NCBI GenBank assembly: GCA_949289155.1
Contig: CASEMX010000011.1
Coordinates: 1-62,708 of the forward strand
Reading direction: 5' to 3'
Length of the DNA stretch: 62,708 bases
From: an uncultured Parabacteroides sp.
Lineage (GTDB): Bacteria > Bacteroidota > Bacteroidia > Bacteroidales > Tannerellaceae
Part shown: piece after piece, positions 8,672 to 18,205 of the stretch
Layout of the letters: every line of letters starts with the position of its first letter
Numbering within the stretch: position 1 is the first letter of the stretch
Notes under the pieces: model-generated
What the model was told of the DNA's origin: nothing
Seen by the model: the letters and a program-made list of their open reading frames with translations, nothing else
Database searches by the model: none
Position numbers and translations under genes: made by a program

Positions 8672-8749
8672 GTGATAACCTTTCAAATCTTATCCGTATG
8701 CCCATCGCTCTGTCCGCATACGACCTGACTTATTTTCCTTTCGCCTCCG

Positions 8750-8780
8750 CAAAGGTACAGATTCTGCACGAAATGGTCAA
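8750..8780 (-). promoter_or_regulatory. Promoter of the EmrAB-TolC-like operon
   Basis: On the minus strand TTG (8780-8778) and TACCTTTG (8757-8750) are separated by 20 bp, matching the Bacteroidales consensus. It lies about 80 bases upstream of the TolC-family start. Confidence 0.7.
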
Positions 8781-8855
8781 GTATTTCCCATTGCGCAAAG
8801 GATAGATGCCCCCTCTCCTCCATGCTATTTGCAGAAAGTTGACTATTTTTGCGGC

Positions 8856-9983
8856 ATGGAACAGGTGCGAAAAATCATACATATCGACATGGATGCTTTT
8901 TATGCTTCGATAGAACAACGGGACAATCCGGATTTGCGTGGAAAACCTGTGGCAGTAGGTCACGCAGAAGAGCGGGGCGTAGTAGCAGCCGCCAGTTATG
9001 AAGCACGAAAATTCGGTGTCCGTTCGGCAATGGCTTCGCTAAGAGCCAAACGAATATGCCCCCAATTGATTTTTGTTCCGGGGCGGATGGAGGTTTATAA
9101 GGCGGTCTCTGCCCAAATTCACGAGGTGTTTCATGAATACACCGACCTTGTCGAACCGATTTCTTTGGACGAAGCATTTTTAGATGTGACCGAAAACAAA
9201 CCGCATATCGAACTGGCGGTCGATATTGCCAAGGAAATCAAAGCAAAGATTCGGGAACGTTGCCAATTGATAGCCTCTGCCGGCATTTCTTATAACAAAT
9301 TCTTGGCAAAGATAGCGTCTGACTACCGCAAGCCGGACGGTTTGTGTACGATTCACCCATCGCAGGCATTGGACTTCATCGCCCGTCTGCCCATCGAATC
9401 CTTTTGGGGAGTAGGACCTGTTACCGCTCGGAAAATGCACCGATTGGGCATACACAATGGTGCGCAACTCCGCGAATGTTCGTTGGATATGTTGACAAGG
9501 CAATTCGGTAAAGCTGGCACGATTTATTATCATTTCGCTCGAGGAGAGGACAATCGCCCAGTAGAAGCCGTGCGGATTCGGAAATCCATCGGCTGCGAAC
9601 GGACATTAGAGCATGATATTACAAAGCAATCCAATATTATTATCGAACTATACAACGTAGCTCTTGAATTGGTCGAACGTATCCGGAAGAAAGCCTTTAA
9701 AGGAAATACGCTGACGCTGAAAATCAAATTCGGCGACTTCGAACAAATCACTCGGAGCATTAGTGTAAAACAGACATTAGAGAGCATGGAAGAGATTCTC
9801 CCTTTGGCAAAGAAACTGATGCAGCAGGTCGATTATGCCCATCATCCCGTGCGCCTAATTGGACTTTATGTCTCGAATCCGACCGACGAACATTCCCATC
9901 CCACTGAATGGACCCAGCTGGAAATCGAATTCGATTATGGGAAGAACGGATATTCTGCGGGAAATATCCGTTCTTCCCTCTGA
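8856..9983 (+). CDS. dinB: DNA polymerase IV (Y family)
   Basis: This is a translesion polymerase. The N-terminus IIHIDMDAFYASIE carries the first catalytic Asp and the steric residues. SLDEAF near residue 108 gives the second acidic pair, and the helix-hairpin-helix region includes FWGVGPVTARKMHRLG. The ATG at 8856 is preferred over an upstream TTG because it matches the family N-terminus. QLEIEFDY near the end looks like a beta-clamp-binding motif, where such proteins usually stop. Here about 14 more residues (GKNGYSAGNIRSSL) follow, and they are encoded by a palindromic array that has run into the 3' end of the gene. Confidence 0.93.
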   Translation: MEQVRKIIHIDMDAFYASIEQRDNPDLRGKPVAVGHAEERGVVAAASYEARKFGVRSAMASLRAKRICPQLIFVPGRMEVYKAVSAQIHEVFHEYTDLVEPISLDEAFLDVTENKPHIELAVDIAKEIKAKIRERCQLIASAGISYNKFLAKIASDYRKPDGLCTIHPSQALDFIARLPIESFWGVGPVTARKMHRLGIHNGAQLRECSLDMLTRQFGKAGTIYYHFARGEDNRPVEAVRIRKSIGCERTLEHDITKQSNIIIELYNVALELVERIRKKAFKGNTLTLKIKFGDFEQITRSISVKQTLESMEEILPLAKKLMQQVDYAHHPVRLIGLYVSNPTDEHSHPTEWTQLEIEFDYGKNGYSAGNIRSSL

Positions 9984-10002
9984 AATATCCGTTCTTTCTC
10001 CC
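9942..10002. repeat. Short palindromic array (21-bp step) at the dinB 3' end
   Basis: ATATCCGTTCTT occurs at 9964 and again 21 bases later, with one inverted copy (AAGAACGGATAT) at 9942. The inverted and direct copies can form a hairpin. The array lies between convergent genes and may serve as a terminator. Its left part is translated as the dinB tail. Confidence 0.7.
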
Positions 10003-10014
10003 GCGAGGTCGGGG

Positions 10015-10644
10015 CTACCATACATTATGGTGGATTCTATCCTCCACGCGTATGACTTTTTGCTTGCAGATATGTGCATTCGGTGCAGGATAACCGATGG
10101 CTAAGAAACAGGTAAACTCATAATCTTCGGGCGCTCCTATAATTTGTTTTACATATTCCGGTTCATTATGGATAGGTATGCGGAATGCGCAAGCCAATCC
10201 TTCAGCAGTAGCCGCAAGCAAGATATTTTCCAATGCTGCCCAAGCCGATGCGAAATAATTGAGAGAGCTTTGCTCGGCGGGTCGGCACAACGGATAGTCC
10301 TTCTGCCGGAAAAAGGGCAACACAAGGCAGTTGCTCTGCATCAACATCCGTTGTTGTTTCGGAAGCGCATCGACAAACATCGCATGTTCATCTTTATCCA
10401 TACTCTCCGCTCCCATTTGGAGAGCTTTCTGCTGGATATTTTCCGTATTCTCAGCTACAGGCGAGATGAGTCGGGCGATGTTCTCCTGTCCCCTCACGAC
10501 AACAAATTCGAATTGACGCAAATGGTCGTTCGTAGGCGCTTTGAATGCCGCAGCCAAAACCTTGTTTAATACTTCATCTGTTACTTCCTTGTCGGAGAAA
10601 TCGCGGATAGTCCGTCTCTTCTCCAATACTTCATAGAAATCCAT
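10015..10644 (-). CDS. Nitroreductase family protein
   Basis: The FMN-dependent nitroreductase fold is indicated by the N-terminal block FYEVLEKRRTIRDFSDKEV, by KAPTNDHLRQFEFVVV (FMN-contact region) and by NILLAATAEGLACAFRIPI. The length of about 209 residues is normal. The start is placed at the ATG at 10644, two codons after an open TTG. It is transcribed away from an AraC-family regulator whose start is 128 bases off, so control by that regulator is plausible. The substrate is unknown. Confidence 0.87.
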   Translation of the reverse strand: MDFYEVLEKRRTIRDFSDKEVTDEVLNKVLAAAFKAPTNDHLRQFEFVVVRGQENIARLISPVAENTENIQQKALQMGAESMDKDEHAMFVDALPKQQRMLMQSNCLVLPFFRQKDYPLCRPAEQSSLNYFASAWAALENILLAATAEGLACAFRIPIHNEPEYVKQIIGAPEDYEFTCFLAIGYPAPNAHICKQKVIRVEDRIHHNVW

Positions 10645-10687
10645 GTCCAATAGCTTTTTAAAGGTAATTATTCATTTGTCAGTGATG

Positions 10688-10695
10688 CAAAGGTA
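10688..10695 (-). promoter_or_regulatory. -7 element for the nitroreductase gene
   Basis: TACCTTTG on the minus strand lies about 44 bases upstream of the ATG. No clear -33 TTTG is seen at 19-21 bp, which fits a promoter that needs an activator. Confidence 0.45.
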
Positions 10696-10772
10696 AACCG
10701 TTCTTCTGTCCTCTATTTGCTTTATTTTCTCAAATATTTGTCTCATATTTGCAATCACTAAGAATAGGTACT

Positions 10773-11642
10773 ATGGACGAAACAAGTATTCCTTATGAAT
10801 TGCCGGAGACAGAGAATCATTCCTTCTTCTTCATTGACCAGCATATCGACTATCGGCTGGAGGCTAAATTGCATAGCCATGAGGCATGGGAATTGTATTA
10901 TGTAGTAAAAGGGCGCGGGACGCGAATGGCTGGCGACACGTTATTACCCTTTTCGGAAGGCGACGTAGCATTACTCCCTCCCTCCATGCATCATTATTGG
11001 AAATATTCCCCCGATTCGGCCGATGATGACGGGTGTATCCGCTATTTGATGGTGGCATTTAGTCCTGATTTGGTGCAACGGTGCATCGATACCTTCCCTG
11101 AACTGCGCAACCGATTGGCGGGGATATCATTCCCGGCCGATGCGTTGACCTTCGGAACGGAGAGTTCGCGCATTATCCGACGCTCGCTATCGGCAATGAA
11201 CCGCATGGATGAATTAGGGCGTCTCAGTGAGATGCTCCGTTTATTACCCTTCCTCTTCACTACGACCGATTATACTTTTGCCGGAAAGGCTATGCGGATA
11301 GAACGGAACGTACGCCGTATGCAACAAATCAGTACGTATGTAATGGCACATTATGCTCATCCTATATCTTTAACTGATATTGCTACCGAAGTAGGGATGA
11401 ACCGCTCTGCCTTTTGCACCTACTTCAAACGGAACAAGGGGATGACCTTCTCGCGGTTCGTCATGCAATACCGGCTGAATACGGCATGTGAACTGTTGAA
11501 ACGGTCGCACAAGTCTGTCTCCGAGATTTGTTATCTGGTAGGATTCAATGACCTCCCCTACTTCGTACGGCTCTTTACGGCTGAAATGGGCATGTCACCT
11601 ACCAAATATCGGAAAGCTCATTCAATGGGGAAGGATGAATAG
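10773..11642 (+). CDS. AraC family transcriptional regulator
   Basis: The 289-residue protein (ATG at 10773, after an open TTG) has an N-terminal cupin-like sensor domain (LHSHEAWELYYVVKGRG and FSEGDVALLPPSMHHYW). The C-terminal AraC/XylS double helix-turn-helix contains ISLTDIATEVGMNRSAFCTYFKRNKGM and SVSEICYLVGFNDLPYFVRLF. It is divergent from the nitroreductase gene, the likely target. The ligand is unknown. Confidence 0.9.
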   Translation: MDETSIPYELPETENHSFFFIDQHIDYRLEAKLHSHEAWELYYVVKGRGTRMAGDTLLPFSEGDVALLPPSMHHYWKYSPDSADDDGCIRYLMVAFSPDLVQRCIDTFPELRNRLAGISFPADALTFGTESSRIIRRSLSAMNRMDELGRLSEMLRLLPFLFTTTDYTFAGKAMRIERNVRRMQQISTYVMAHYAHPISLTDIATEVGMNRSAFCTYFKRNKGMTFSRFVMQYRLNTACELLKRSHKSVSEICYLVGFNDLPYFVRLFTAEMGMSPTKYRKAHSMGKDE

Positions 11643-11707
11643 GCTCCTCCCCGGCGGTTATTTCAGGGATTTATTGTAAGTTTGCGTCCCAATTAAACAG
11701 TTCGACG

Positions 11708-13711
11708 GTGGAATTCGTAATAGATACAGACAATCGGGTGTTCCAAGAGGCATTGCAACTGATAAGCTTCACGCGGCAATCCGTATTCTTGACAGGGAAG
11801 GCAGGGACCGGTAAGTCCACCTTCCTTAAATATATATGTGCCCATACGAAAAAGAAGTTTGTCGTGTTGGCTCCGACAGGTATTGCTGCAATCAACGCCG
11901 GGGGCGTCACACTGCACTCCTTCTTCAAGCTGCCCTTCCGTCCGATGCTGCCGGACGACCCCGACCTGAGCCTGCATAACGGGCGTATCTTCGAGTTCTT
12001 CAAATATACCAAGCAGCACCGGAAGATATTAGCTGACGTCGAACTGATTATCATTGACGAGATATCGATGGTGCGGGCGGATATCATCGACTGTGTGGAC
12101 CGTATCCTGCGTGTCTATTCGGGGAATATGCGTCTGCCCTTCGGAGGGAAACAGCTGTTGTTCGTGGGGGATGTGTTCCAGTTGGAGCCGGTCGTGCCTT
12201 CCGACCAGCGCAACATCTTGAGCCGCTTCTATCCGAATGCCTTCTTCTTCTCGGCGCGGGTCTTTCAGGAGATTCATCTCGTGCCGCTCGAACTGCAGAA
12301 GGTCTATCGCCAGAGCGACCCGGTCTTTATCCGTCTCTTGGATAAGATTCGGGGGAATACTGCGGGGCAAGCGGACCTGACAGTCCTGAACCAACGTTGC
12401 TTCCCGCACTTCGAGCCGAAGGATGATGATATGTATGTCACGCTTGCCACCCGCCGCGACCAAGTGGACTATATCAACGAGAAGAAGCTGGCGGAGCTCC
12501 CCGGTGACCTGTTCGTCTCCAAAGGGAAGATAACCGGCGAGTTCCCGGAGTCCTCCCTCCCTACTCAACTCAATCTTTCCATCAAGGAGCAGGCACAGGT
12601 CATCTTCATCGAGAACGACAGGGAGCGGCGCTGGGTGAACGGGACTATCGGTGTCATCTCCGGCATCGACCCCGAAGGGCACGTATTTGTCCTACTGGAG
12701 AATGGGAGCGAGTACTTGGTCGAGCCCTCCTCGTGGCGCAATTACCGGTATAAATATAATGAAGAGCAGAAGAAGATTGAGGAGGAGGTCATCGGCACGT
12801 TCGAGCAGCTCCCGCTCCGGCTGGCATGGGCGATTACCATCCATAAGAGTCAGGGGCTGACCTTCAGTCGCGTAGTGGTGGACCTGACCGGTGGTGTCTT
12901 TGCCGGAGGGCAGACCTATGTCGCCCTGAGCCGCTGCACCTCGCTGGAGGGGCTGGTACTGCGGGCTCCGGTCACGCTGGGCAATATCTTCGTCCGCCGC
13001 GAGATACTCGCTTTCAGCCGTCAGTTCAATAACCGGGAGCTGGTCAGTCAGCTGCTCCAAGAGAGCGAGGCGGAGATGCTCTATGTGCAGGCTGCCCGTA
13101 GCTTCGACCGGATGGAGATGCCCCAAGCCGTGCAGAGCTTTGCTGCCGCTGTGAAGAAGAACAACGCACTGGACCGCCCCGAAGTGCAACGCCTTATCCG
13201 CATGAAGCTGCAACGGTTCCAGCGCCAGCGGGAGACTATCAAGGCATTGCAGGAGGAGCTGCAGTCGGTGCGCGAGGGACTGAAGGAGTTCGCCCACGAG
13301 TACTACCTGATGGGCAACGAGTGCGTCACGAAGGCACACGACCTGCAGGCCGCATTGCGCTGCTTCGACAAGGCGTTGAAGATGGACCCTACCTATGTCG
13401 ATGCATGGGTGCGCAAGGGCGTAACGCTCTTCGACATGAATGAGCACTATGAGGCGCTGGCCTGCTTCAACAAGGCAGTCGGGTTGGCCCCGCAGTCCTT
13501 CAAGGCGCGCTACAATCGGGCGAAGGCCTTCTATGCCATGGGCCATAGCGACGAGGCGTTGTCCGACTTCATCAAAGCCTCTCATCTGAAGGAGGAGCAC
13601 ATCCCGACGCATGAGTACCTTTCCGAACTGTTCCTCCTCTTGGGCGACAGGGATATGGCGGAGCGACATGCCCGCAAAGCCGAGCAACTCCGCCGTAAGA
13701 AGCGGCGGTAA
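11708..13711 (+). CDS. Pif1-like helicase/AAA ATPase with C-terminal TPRs
   Basis: The 667-residue protein begins at a GTG; no earlier or nearby ATG fits. Walker A is GKAGTGKST near residue 30, Walker B is IIIDEISM near 115, and GGKQLLFVGDVFQLEPV follows, as in Pif1/RecD-like superfamily 1 helicases. AWAITIHKSQGLTF near 373 is the helicase C motif. From about 470 a coiled coil and TPR units follow (ALRCFDKALKMDPTYVDAWVRKG, ALACFNKAVGLAPQSFKARYNRA). A role in unwinding structured DNA or RNA:DNA hybrids is inferred. TAAGTTTG at 11677-11684 may be the -7 element. Confidence 0.9.
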   Translation: MEFVIDTDNRVFQEALQLISFTRQSVFLTGKAGTGKSTFLKYICAHTKKKFVVLAPTGIAAINAGGVTLHSFFKLPFRPMLPDDPDLSLHNGRIFEFFKYTKQHRKILADVELIIIDEISMVRADIIDCVDRILRVYSGNMRLPFGGKQLLFVGDVFQLEPVVPSDQRNILSRFYPNAFFFSARVFQEIHLVPLELQKVYRQSDPVFIRLLDKIRGNTAGQADLTVLNQRCFPHFEPKDDDMYVTLATRRDQVDYINEKKLAELPGDLFVSKGKITGEFPESSLPTQLNLSIKEQAQVIFIENDRERRWVNGTIGVISGIDPEGHVFVLLENGSEYLVEPSSWRNYRYKYNEEQKKIEEEVIGTFEQLPLRLAWAITIHKSQGLTFSRVVVDLTGGVFAGGQTYVALSRCTSLEGLVLRAPVTLGNIFVRREILAFSRQFNNRELVSQLLQESEAEMLYVQAARSFDRMEMPQAVQSFAAAVKKNNALDRPEVQRLIRMKLQRFQRQRETIKALQEELQSVREGLKEFAHEYYLMGNECVTKAHDLQAALRCFDKALKMDPTYVDAWVRKGVTLFDMNEHYEALACFNKAVGLAPQSFKARYNRAKAFYAMGHSDEALSDFIKASHLKEEHIPTHEYLSELFLLLGDRDMAERHARKAEQLRRKKRR

Positions 13712-13779
13712 TCCTCCCTAATCTCCCTTTCCGATGCATTATAGAGGAAAATAGTGCTTCACTATGGACTAAAATACCT

Positions 13780-13972
13780 GTTCATTAAGGAGATAACTAT
13801 CCGTTCATTAGTATATCTTCTATAATTCACGTCGTGGTTTATACAATTCACGTCGTGAATTATAGATTAGACAATAGTCTCCGGATAGTTTAGTCCTTAG
13901 TGAGGGAGGGTTTTCCTCCTTAGTGACCCACTGTTTTCTTCCGTAATGGTCCATTACCTTTCCCTATGGTGG
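13780..13972. repeat. Degenerate palindromic array (mainly 23-bp step) in a 408-bp gene-free stretch
   Basis: GTTCATTA lies at 13780 and 13803 (step 23). CACGTCGTG lies at 13828 and 13849 (step 21). TAGT cores lie at 13875, 13898 and 13921, with TAAT at 13944 (steps of 23). Most copies sit in small inverted repeats such as AATTCACGTCGTGAATT. There is no ORF. The array lies between the helicase gene and the iron-uptake operon. Confidence 0.6.
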
Positions 13973-14042
13973 ACTGAAGGCATACCTACATATAGGGAGC
14001 AGGCAGGGAATATGGGAGAGGCAAAATACCGAATAGAGGCGA

Positions 14043-14073
14043 TTGACCTGCCCCCCTATTCCCTCTACCTTTG
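14043..14073 (+). promoter_or_regulatory. Promoter of the TonB/DUF4374/PepSY operon
   Basis: TTG at 14043-14045, a 20-bp gap and TACCTTTG at 14066-14073 match the Bacteroidales promoter consensus. The ATG is 46 bases further on. An iron-responsive operator is expected, but I cannot recognise one. Confidence 0.75.
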
Positions 14074-14119
14074 CAGCGCAAATCTAAACAATGCATATAC
14101 ATTAAAACGAAGATAACGA

Positions 14120-16555
14120 ATGGACAACAGACACGCACTGACGCTCGCAGGACTCTTCCTGCTGACCTCTCTGCCGCCTGCATTGGGGCAAGGGTATGAG
14201 GCACTCGCCCACCAGCACGCTACCGAACAGAAAGCCCTGCTGAAGGGACGCATCCTGTCGCACGATAAGGAGCAGATTGACTTCGCTACGGTCTATCTGA
14301 AGGATACGCAATATGGGGCTATCACCGACGGAGAGGGGCATTTCCGGCTGGAGGCTCCGGCGGGGGAGTATATATTAGTGGTATCTGCGATGGGATTCGA
14401 GACGGTCGAACGCCCCGTGAAGCTCTCGCCCCGCCAGCCGGTCTCGGTGGAGTTGCGCATGAAGTCGCAAGCCATGGAGCTGGAGGCGGTCGAGGTGGTG
14501 TCCAGTGGCGTGAGCCGTGTGAAGCGGTCGGCATTCAATGCGGTGGCGCTCGACACGAGAGAGTTCGAGAACTCGACCAAGAGCCTCAGTGATGCCTTGG
14601 CAAAGACACCGGGCATGAAGCTCCGCGAGTCGGGCGGCGTAGGCTCGGACATGCAGCTGATGATGGATGGTTTCAGCGGGAAGCATATCAAGGTCTTTAT
14701 CGATGGCGTGCCGCAGGAGGGCGTAGGCAGCTCCTTCGGTCTGAATAACATACCGGTCAACTTCGCCGAGCGTATCGAGGTCTATAAGGGCGTAGTGCCG
14801 GTGGGCTTCGGGACGGATGCTATCGGCGGGGTGGTCAATATCATTACGAAGAAGAAGCGCGAGCGGTGGTTTGCGGATGCCTCCTATTCGTATGGCTCGT
14901 TCAATACGCATAAGTCCTACATTAACTTTGGGCAGACCTTCAAGTCAGGACTTACCTACGAGGTGAATGCCTTCCAGAACTACTCGGACAACGACTACCA
15001 TGTGGATGCCAACGTCGAGGTATTCAAGTTCAACCCCGACGGCTCGGTCTCTACCTATATCGATAACAGGAACAAGGTGCGGGTGAAGCGGTTCAATGAC
15101 ACCTACCACAACGAAGCGGTCATGGCGAAAGTCGGTGTGGTGGACAAGCCTTGGGCAGACCGGCTGATGCTGGGCTTTACCTATTCGCACATGTATCAGG
15201 AGGTACAGACCGGCGTCCGTCAGATAACGGTCTATGGCGACAAACATCGGCGGGGACACTCGCTCATGCCCTCGGTCGAGTACCGCAAGCGGGACCTGTT
15301 GACTCCGGGACTGGATGTAGTATTCACTGCCAACTACAACCGCAATGTGACTACCAATATCGATACCTCCTATTACCACTATAACTGGTACGGTGAACGC
15401 TACCGCATGAATACGCCGGGCGAGCAGAGCCGGCAGCATTCGAGGGCGGACAATGATAACTGGAACGGAACGTTGACCCTCAATTACCGTATCGGCAGGA
15501 TGCATACCTTCACCTTCAACCATGTGCTCAATGCCTTCCACCGCCGCAATACTTCACTCTTGGCAGAGGAGGAGGCAGAAGATGCCATCCCGAAGGAGAC
15601 CCGGAAGAACATCTCCGGCCTCTCCTACCGCCTCATGCCTACGGATAAATGGAACCTCTCCCTCTTCGGGAAGTATTACCATCAATACGTGGCAGGGCCG
15701 ATGGCGGAAGATGAGACACAGAGCAACTACATCCGTAAGGACCGGAAGGTGAGTTCGATGGGATATGGTGCGGCAGGTACTTACTTCGTCCTGCCGGAGC
15801 TACAGGCGAAGCTCTCGTATGAGAAGGCATATCGCCTCCCGACTATCGAAGAGATGTTCGGCGACGAGGACCTTGAGATGGGCGACCTCTCCATACGGCC
15901 GGAGAACAGCAACAATATCAATCTCAATGTGAGCTATAACAAGACCTTCGGGCGGCATTCGCTCTATGTCGAGGGCGGATTGGTCTATCGTCATACGAAG
16001 GACTACATCCAGCGCAACATCACTGACCTGAGCGGAGGAAAAGAGGGCGCGACCTATATCAACTATGGCAAGGTGGAGACGAAGGGCTACAACCTCTCCC
16101 TGCGGTATGGGTTCGGCAACTGGCTCAGTGTGGGCGGCAACTTCACCCGTATGGATGTGCGCGACCGGCAGAAGGTGCAGCTGGGCACGACCACGGCGAA
16201 CCTCGCCTACGGAGCACGGATGCCCAACATCCCTTACCAGTTTGCCGACATGGACATCTCCCTCTTCTGGCACGACCTTTTCCGCAAGGGAAACACGCTG
16301 ACGCTTACCTATGACAACCAGTACCTGCATGGCTTCTCCTACTACTCCGAAGTGATAGGAAGCAGCAATGCCGACTATCTTGTACCCGACCAGTTTGCCC
16401 ATAATCTATCCCTCTCCTACAGCTTGGGGAAGGGGCGGTATAACATCTCGGTCGAGTGCCGCAACTTTACGGATGAAGACCTCTATGACAACTTCAGTCT
16501 GCAGAAGGCAGGGCGTGCGTTCTATGGCAAGGTGAGGGTCTATTTCGGGAATTAA
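14120..16555 (+). CDS. TonB-dependent outer-membrane receptor (XusA-like)
   Basis: The 811-residue protein has a signal peptide (ALGQG) and a carboxypeptidase-regulatory-like domain at about 40-115. The plug domain follows (SLSDALAKTPGMKLRE, VFIDGVPQEG, RIEVYKGVVPVGFGTDAIGGVVNI), then a 22-strand-type barrel ending in an aromatic residue pattern (FYGKVRVYFGN). It is followed by a DUF4374 lipoprotein and a PepSY membrane protein. This is the same trio as the XusABC xenosiderophore uptake system of Bacteroides thetaiotaomicron, so import of a ferric siderophore or haem-like ligand is likely. The exact ligand is not determined. A palindromic array separates it from the next gene. Confidence 0.88.
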   Translation: MDNRHALTLAGLFLLTSLPPALGQGYEALAHQHATEQKALLKGRILSHDKEQIDFATVYLKDTQYGAITDGEGHFRLEAPAGEYILVVSAMGFETVERPVKLSPRQPVSVELRMKSQAMELEAVEVVSSGVSRVKRSAFNAVALDTREFENSTKSLSDALAKTPGMKLRESGGVGSDMQLMMDGFSGKHIKVFIDGVPQEGVGSSFGLNNIPVNFAERIEVYKGVVPVGFGTDAIGGVVNIITKKKRERWFADASYSYGSFNTHKSYINFGQTFKSGLTYEVNAFQNYSDNDYHVDANVEVFKFNPDGSVSTYIDNRNKVRVKRFNDTYHNEAVMAKVGVVDKPWADRLMLGFTYSHMYQEVQTGVRQITVYGDKHRRGHSLMPSVEYRKRDLLTPGLDVVFTANYNRNVTTNIDTSYYHYNWYGERYRMNTPGEQSRQHSRADNDNWNGTLTLNYRIGRMHTFTFNHVLNAFHRRNTSLLAEEEAEDAIPKETRKNISGLSYRLMPTDKWNLSLFGKYYHQYVAGPMAEDETQSNYIRKDRKVSSMGYGAAGTYFVLPELQAKLSYEKAYRLPTIEEMFGDEDLEMGDLSIRPENSNNINLNVSYNKTFGRHSLYVEGGLVYRHTKDYIQRNITDLSGGKEGATYINYGKVETKGYNLSLRYGFGNWLSVGGNFTRMDVRDRQKVQLGTTTANLAYGARMPNIPYQFADMDISLFWHDLFRKGNTLTLTYDNQYLHGFSYYSEVIGSSNADYLVPDQFAHNLSLSYSLGKGRYNISVECRNFTDEDLYDNFSLQKAGRAFYGKVRVYFGN

Positions 16556-16583
16556 CCCCGCAGGTATGAGGGGGAAACCTTCA

Positions 16584-16705
16584 CCACTGTCAAGGTGAAA
16601 ACCTCACCATGGTGAGGTCGGGGAGTTCACCATGGTCAGGTAGGGGGGGTTCACCATGGTCAGGTAGGCAACCTCGCCTTGGTGAGGTTCCGGCCTTCGT
16701 CGAGG
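16584..16705. repeat. Palindromic CCATGG array (23-bp step) inside the iron-uptake operon
   Basis: Cores start at 16584 (CCACTG), 16607, 16630, 16654 (CCATGG) and 16677 (CCTTGG), with steps of 23, 23, 24 and 23. The arms are CTCACC and GGTGAG or GGTCAG. The one 24-bp step contains a run of seven Gs. The array lies between the receptor and lipoprotein genes and would be transcribed as operon RNA, where it could form hairpins that set the relative expression of the two. Confidence 0.8.
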
Positions 16706-16782
16706 AGGCATTTCCCGACAGGGAGAGATGAATGATAATAATTTAATAAATAGTATATTAACGATAAACAAAGACAAACAAG

Positions 16783-18204
16783 ATGAAGAAGAACTATCTC
16801 TTGGCAGCATTGCCCCTTGTGGCACTTAGCTTTTTAGCATCCTGCAGCGATGACAACGACCCCGTACTGAACGGCGGAGGAACAACCCCGGTGGCGGAGC
16901 CCTTCTCCCGTTACATCGTGTCCACCTCTACTACCGCATCGAGCAATACGGCACATACCCTGCTGACGGCTCAGGCGTTGAACAACGGGCAGGTATCAGC
17001 AGCCGGCAACGGACTGCTCAACGATGGCGCCTCCTACTGGATATACTACGGCGACAAGTACCTCTACGGGTTGCAGTATAACGACGGCAACGGCGGGACC
17101 ACCGCCTCCTATGTACTGAATGCCGACAGCACAGTGGAGAAGCGGAGCATCGAATATACCATCCGCCGATTCACCACCTACGGTATCTATGACCGCTATA
17201 TCATGACCTCTTCGACCGGCGACGGTCCTACCGAATGGGCAGACGAGAACGGGTACGTCCCGCAGTCCTTCCTGATATCCTATCTCGACGTAGAGGCGGA
17301 GGAATATACCACCAACGACACCCAGCAGGAGGCCTACCTCTCCGAGAACTTCCTCGGCAATGGAGAATATGTTACCCTCTCCGGTCTCCTCGAACATGAG
17401 GGCAAGATTTACTCTGCCGCCGTACCGATGGGACTGAGCCAGTACGGTTGTATGCAAAAGGATGAAGCCGGGAACTACCTATGGGTGCTGCCGGGCAATG
17501 AGGACCTCATCAAGACCGAGAGCGGAGGACAGGGAAGCGGCGCGTATGACAAAGATGAACTGCAATGGACGCAATATCCCAACGAGTGCTGGGTAGCGAT
17601 ATTCGACGACGAGACCCTCACCACCAAGAAGCTCATCAAGACCGATAAGATAAGCTATGCCGCAGGCCGGCGGAAGTCGCAGTACTACCAGATGATATGG
17701 GAGGCAGGCAATGGGGACGTCTATGTCTTCTCGCCCTCTTATGCCAAGACCATGGCCGATGTGCGCCAGCAGACCACACTGCCGGCAGGCGTAGTGCGCA
17801 TCCCCGCCGGAACCGAGGCGTTCGACGACTACTACTGCAACATCGAAGCGCAGAGCAATGGCAAGAGCTTCCTCCGTGTATGGCCTATCGCCGACGATTA
17901 CTTCCTGATGCTGATGTACGACCGACCGTTGACCGAAGAGGGCTTTGCCGCTACCGAGCTGGCTGTATTCAAGGCGGAAGACCAACAACTGACTTATGTG
18001 ACCGGTCTGCCTCAGTCGATAAGCGGCTTCGGCGATACTCCCTACGTGGAGAACGGAATAGCCTATATCGCGGTGACAACTACGGACGGCAACCCGGCTG
18101 TCTATGCTATCGACCCAGCGACGGCACAGGCATCAAGGGGACTGGAAGTAGATGCCACACAGATAACCGGCATAGGCAAGCTCACCTATAATCCAGCAGA
18201 GTAA
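16783..18204 (+). CDS. DUF4374 lipoprotein (XusB-like)
   Basis: The 473-residue protein has a lipoprotein signal peptide with the lipobox LASC, followed by an acidic SDDNDP linker that fits surface export in Bacteroidales. The remainder is a predicted beta-propeller-like DUF4374 domain with repeated aromatic/Gly units. It is the second gene of the operon, between a TonB receptor and a PepSY protein. In the XusABC system the corresponding lipoprotein captures ferric siderophore at the cell surface; that role is inferred here from family and context. Confidence 0.85.
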   Translation: MKKNYLLAALPLVALSFLASCSDDNDPVLNGGGTTPVAEPFSRYIVSTSTTASSNTAHTLLTAQALNNGQVSAAGNGLLNDGASYWIYYGDKYLYGLQYNDGNGGTTASYVLNADSTVEKRSIEYTIRRFTTYGIYDRYIMTSSTGDGPTEWADENGYVPQSFLISYLDVEAEEYTTNDTQQEAYLSENFLGNGEYVTLSGLLEHEGKIYSAAVPMGLSQYGCMQKDEAGNYLWVLPGNEDLIKTESGGQGSGAYDKDELQWTQYPNECWVAIFDDETLTTKKLIKTDKISYAAGRRKSQYYQMIWEAGNGDVYVFSPSYAKTMADVRQQTTLPAGVVRIPAGTEAFDDYYCNIEAQSNGKSFLRVWPIADDYFLMLMYDRPLTEEGFAATELAVFKAEDQQLTYVTGLPQSISGFGDTPYVENGIAYIAVTTTDGNPAVYAIDPATAQASRGLEVDATQITGIGKLTYNPAE

Positions 18205-18205
18205 G

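Noticed and set aside
12692-13687. 331-aa minus-strand ORF opposite the helicase
   Set aside because: Antisense shadow of the TPR region, without a start site or family resemblance.
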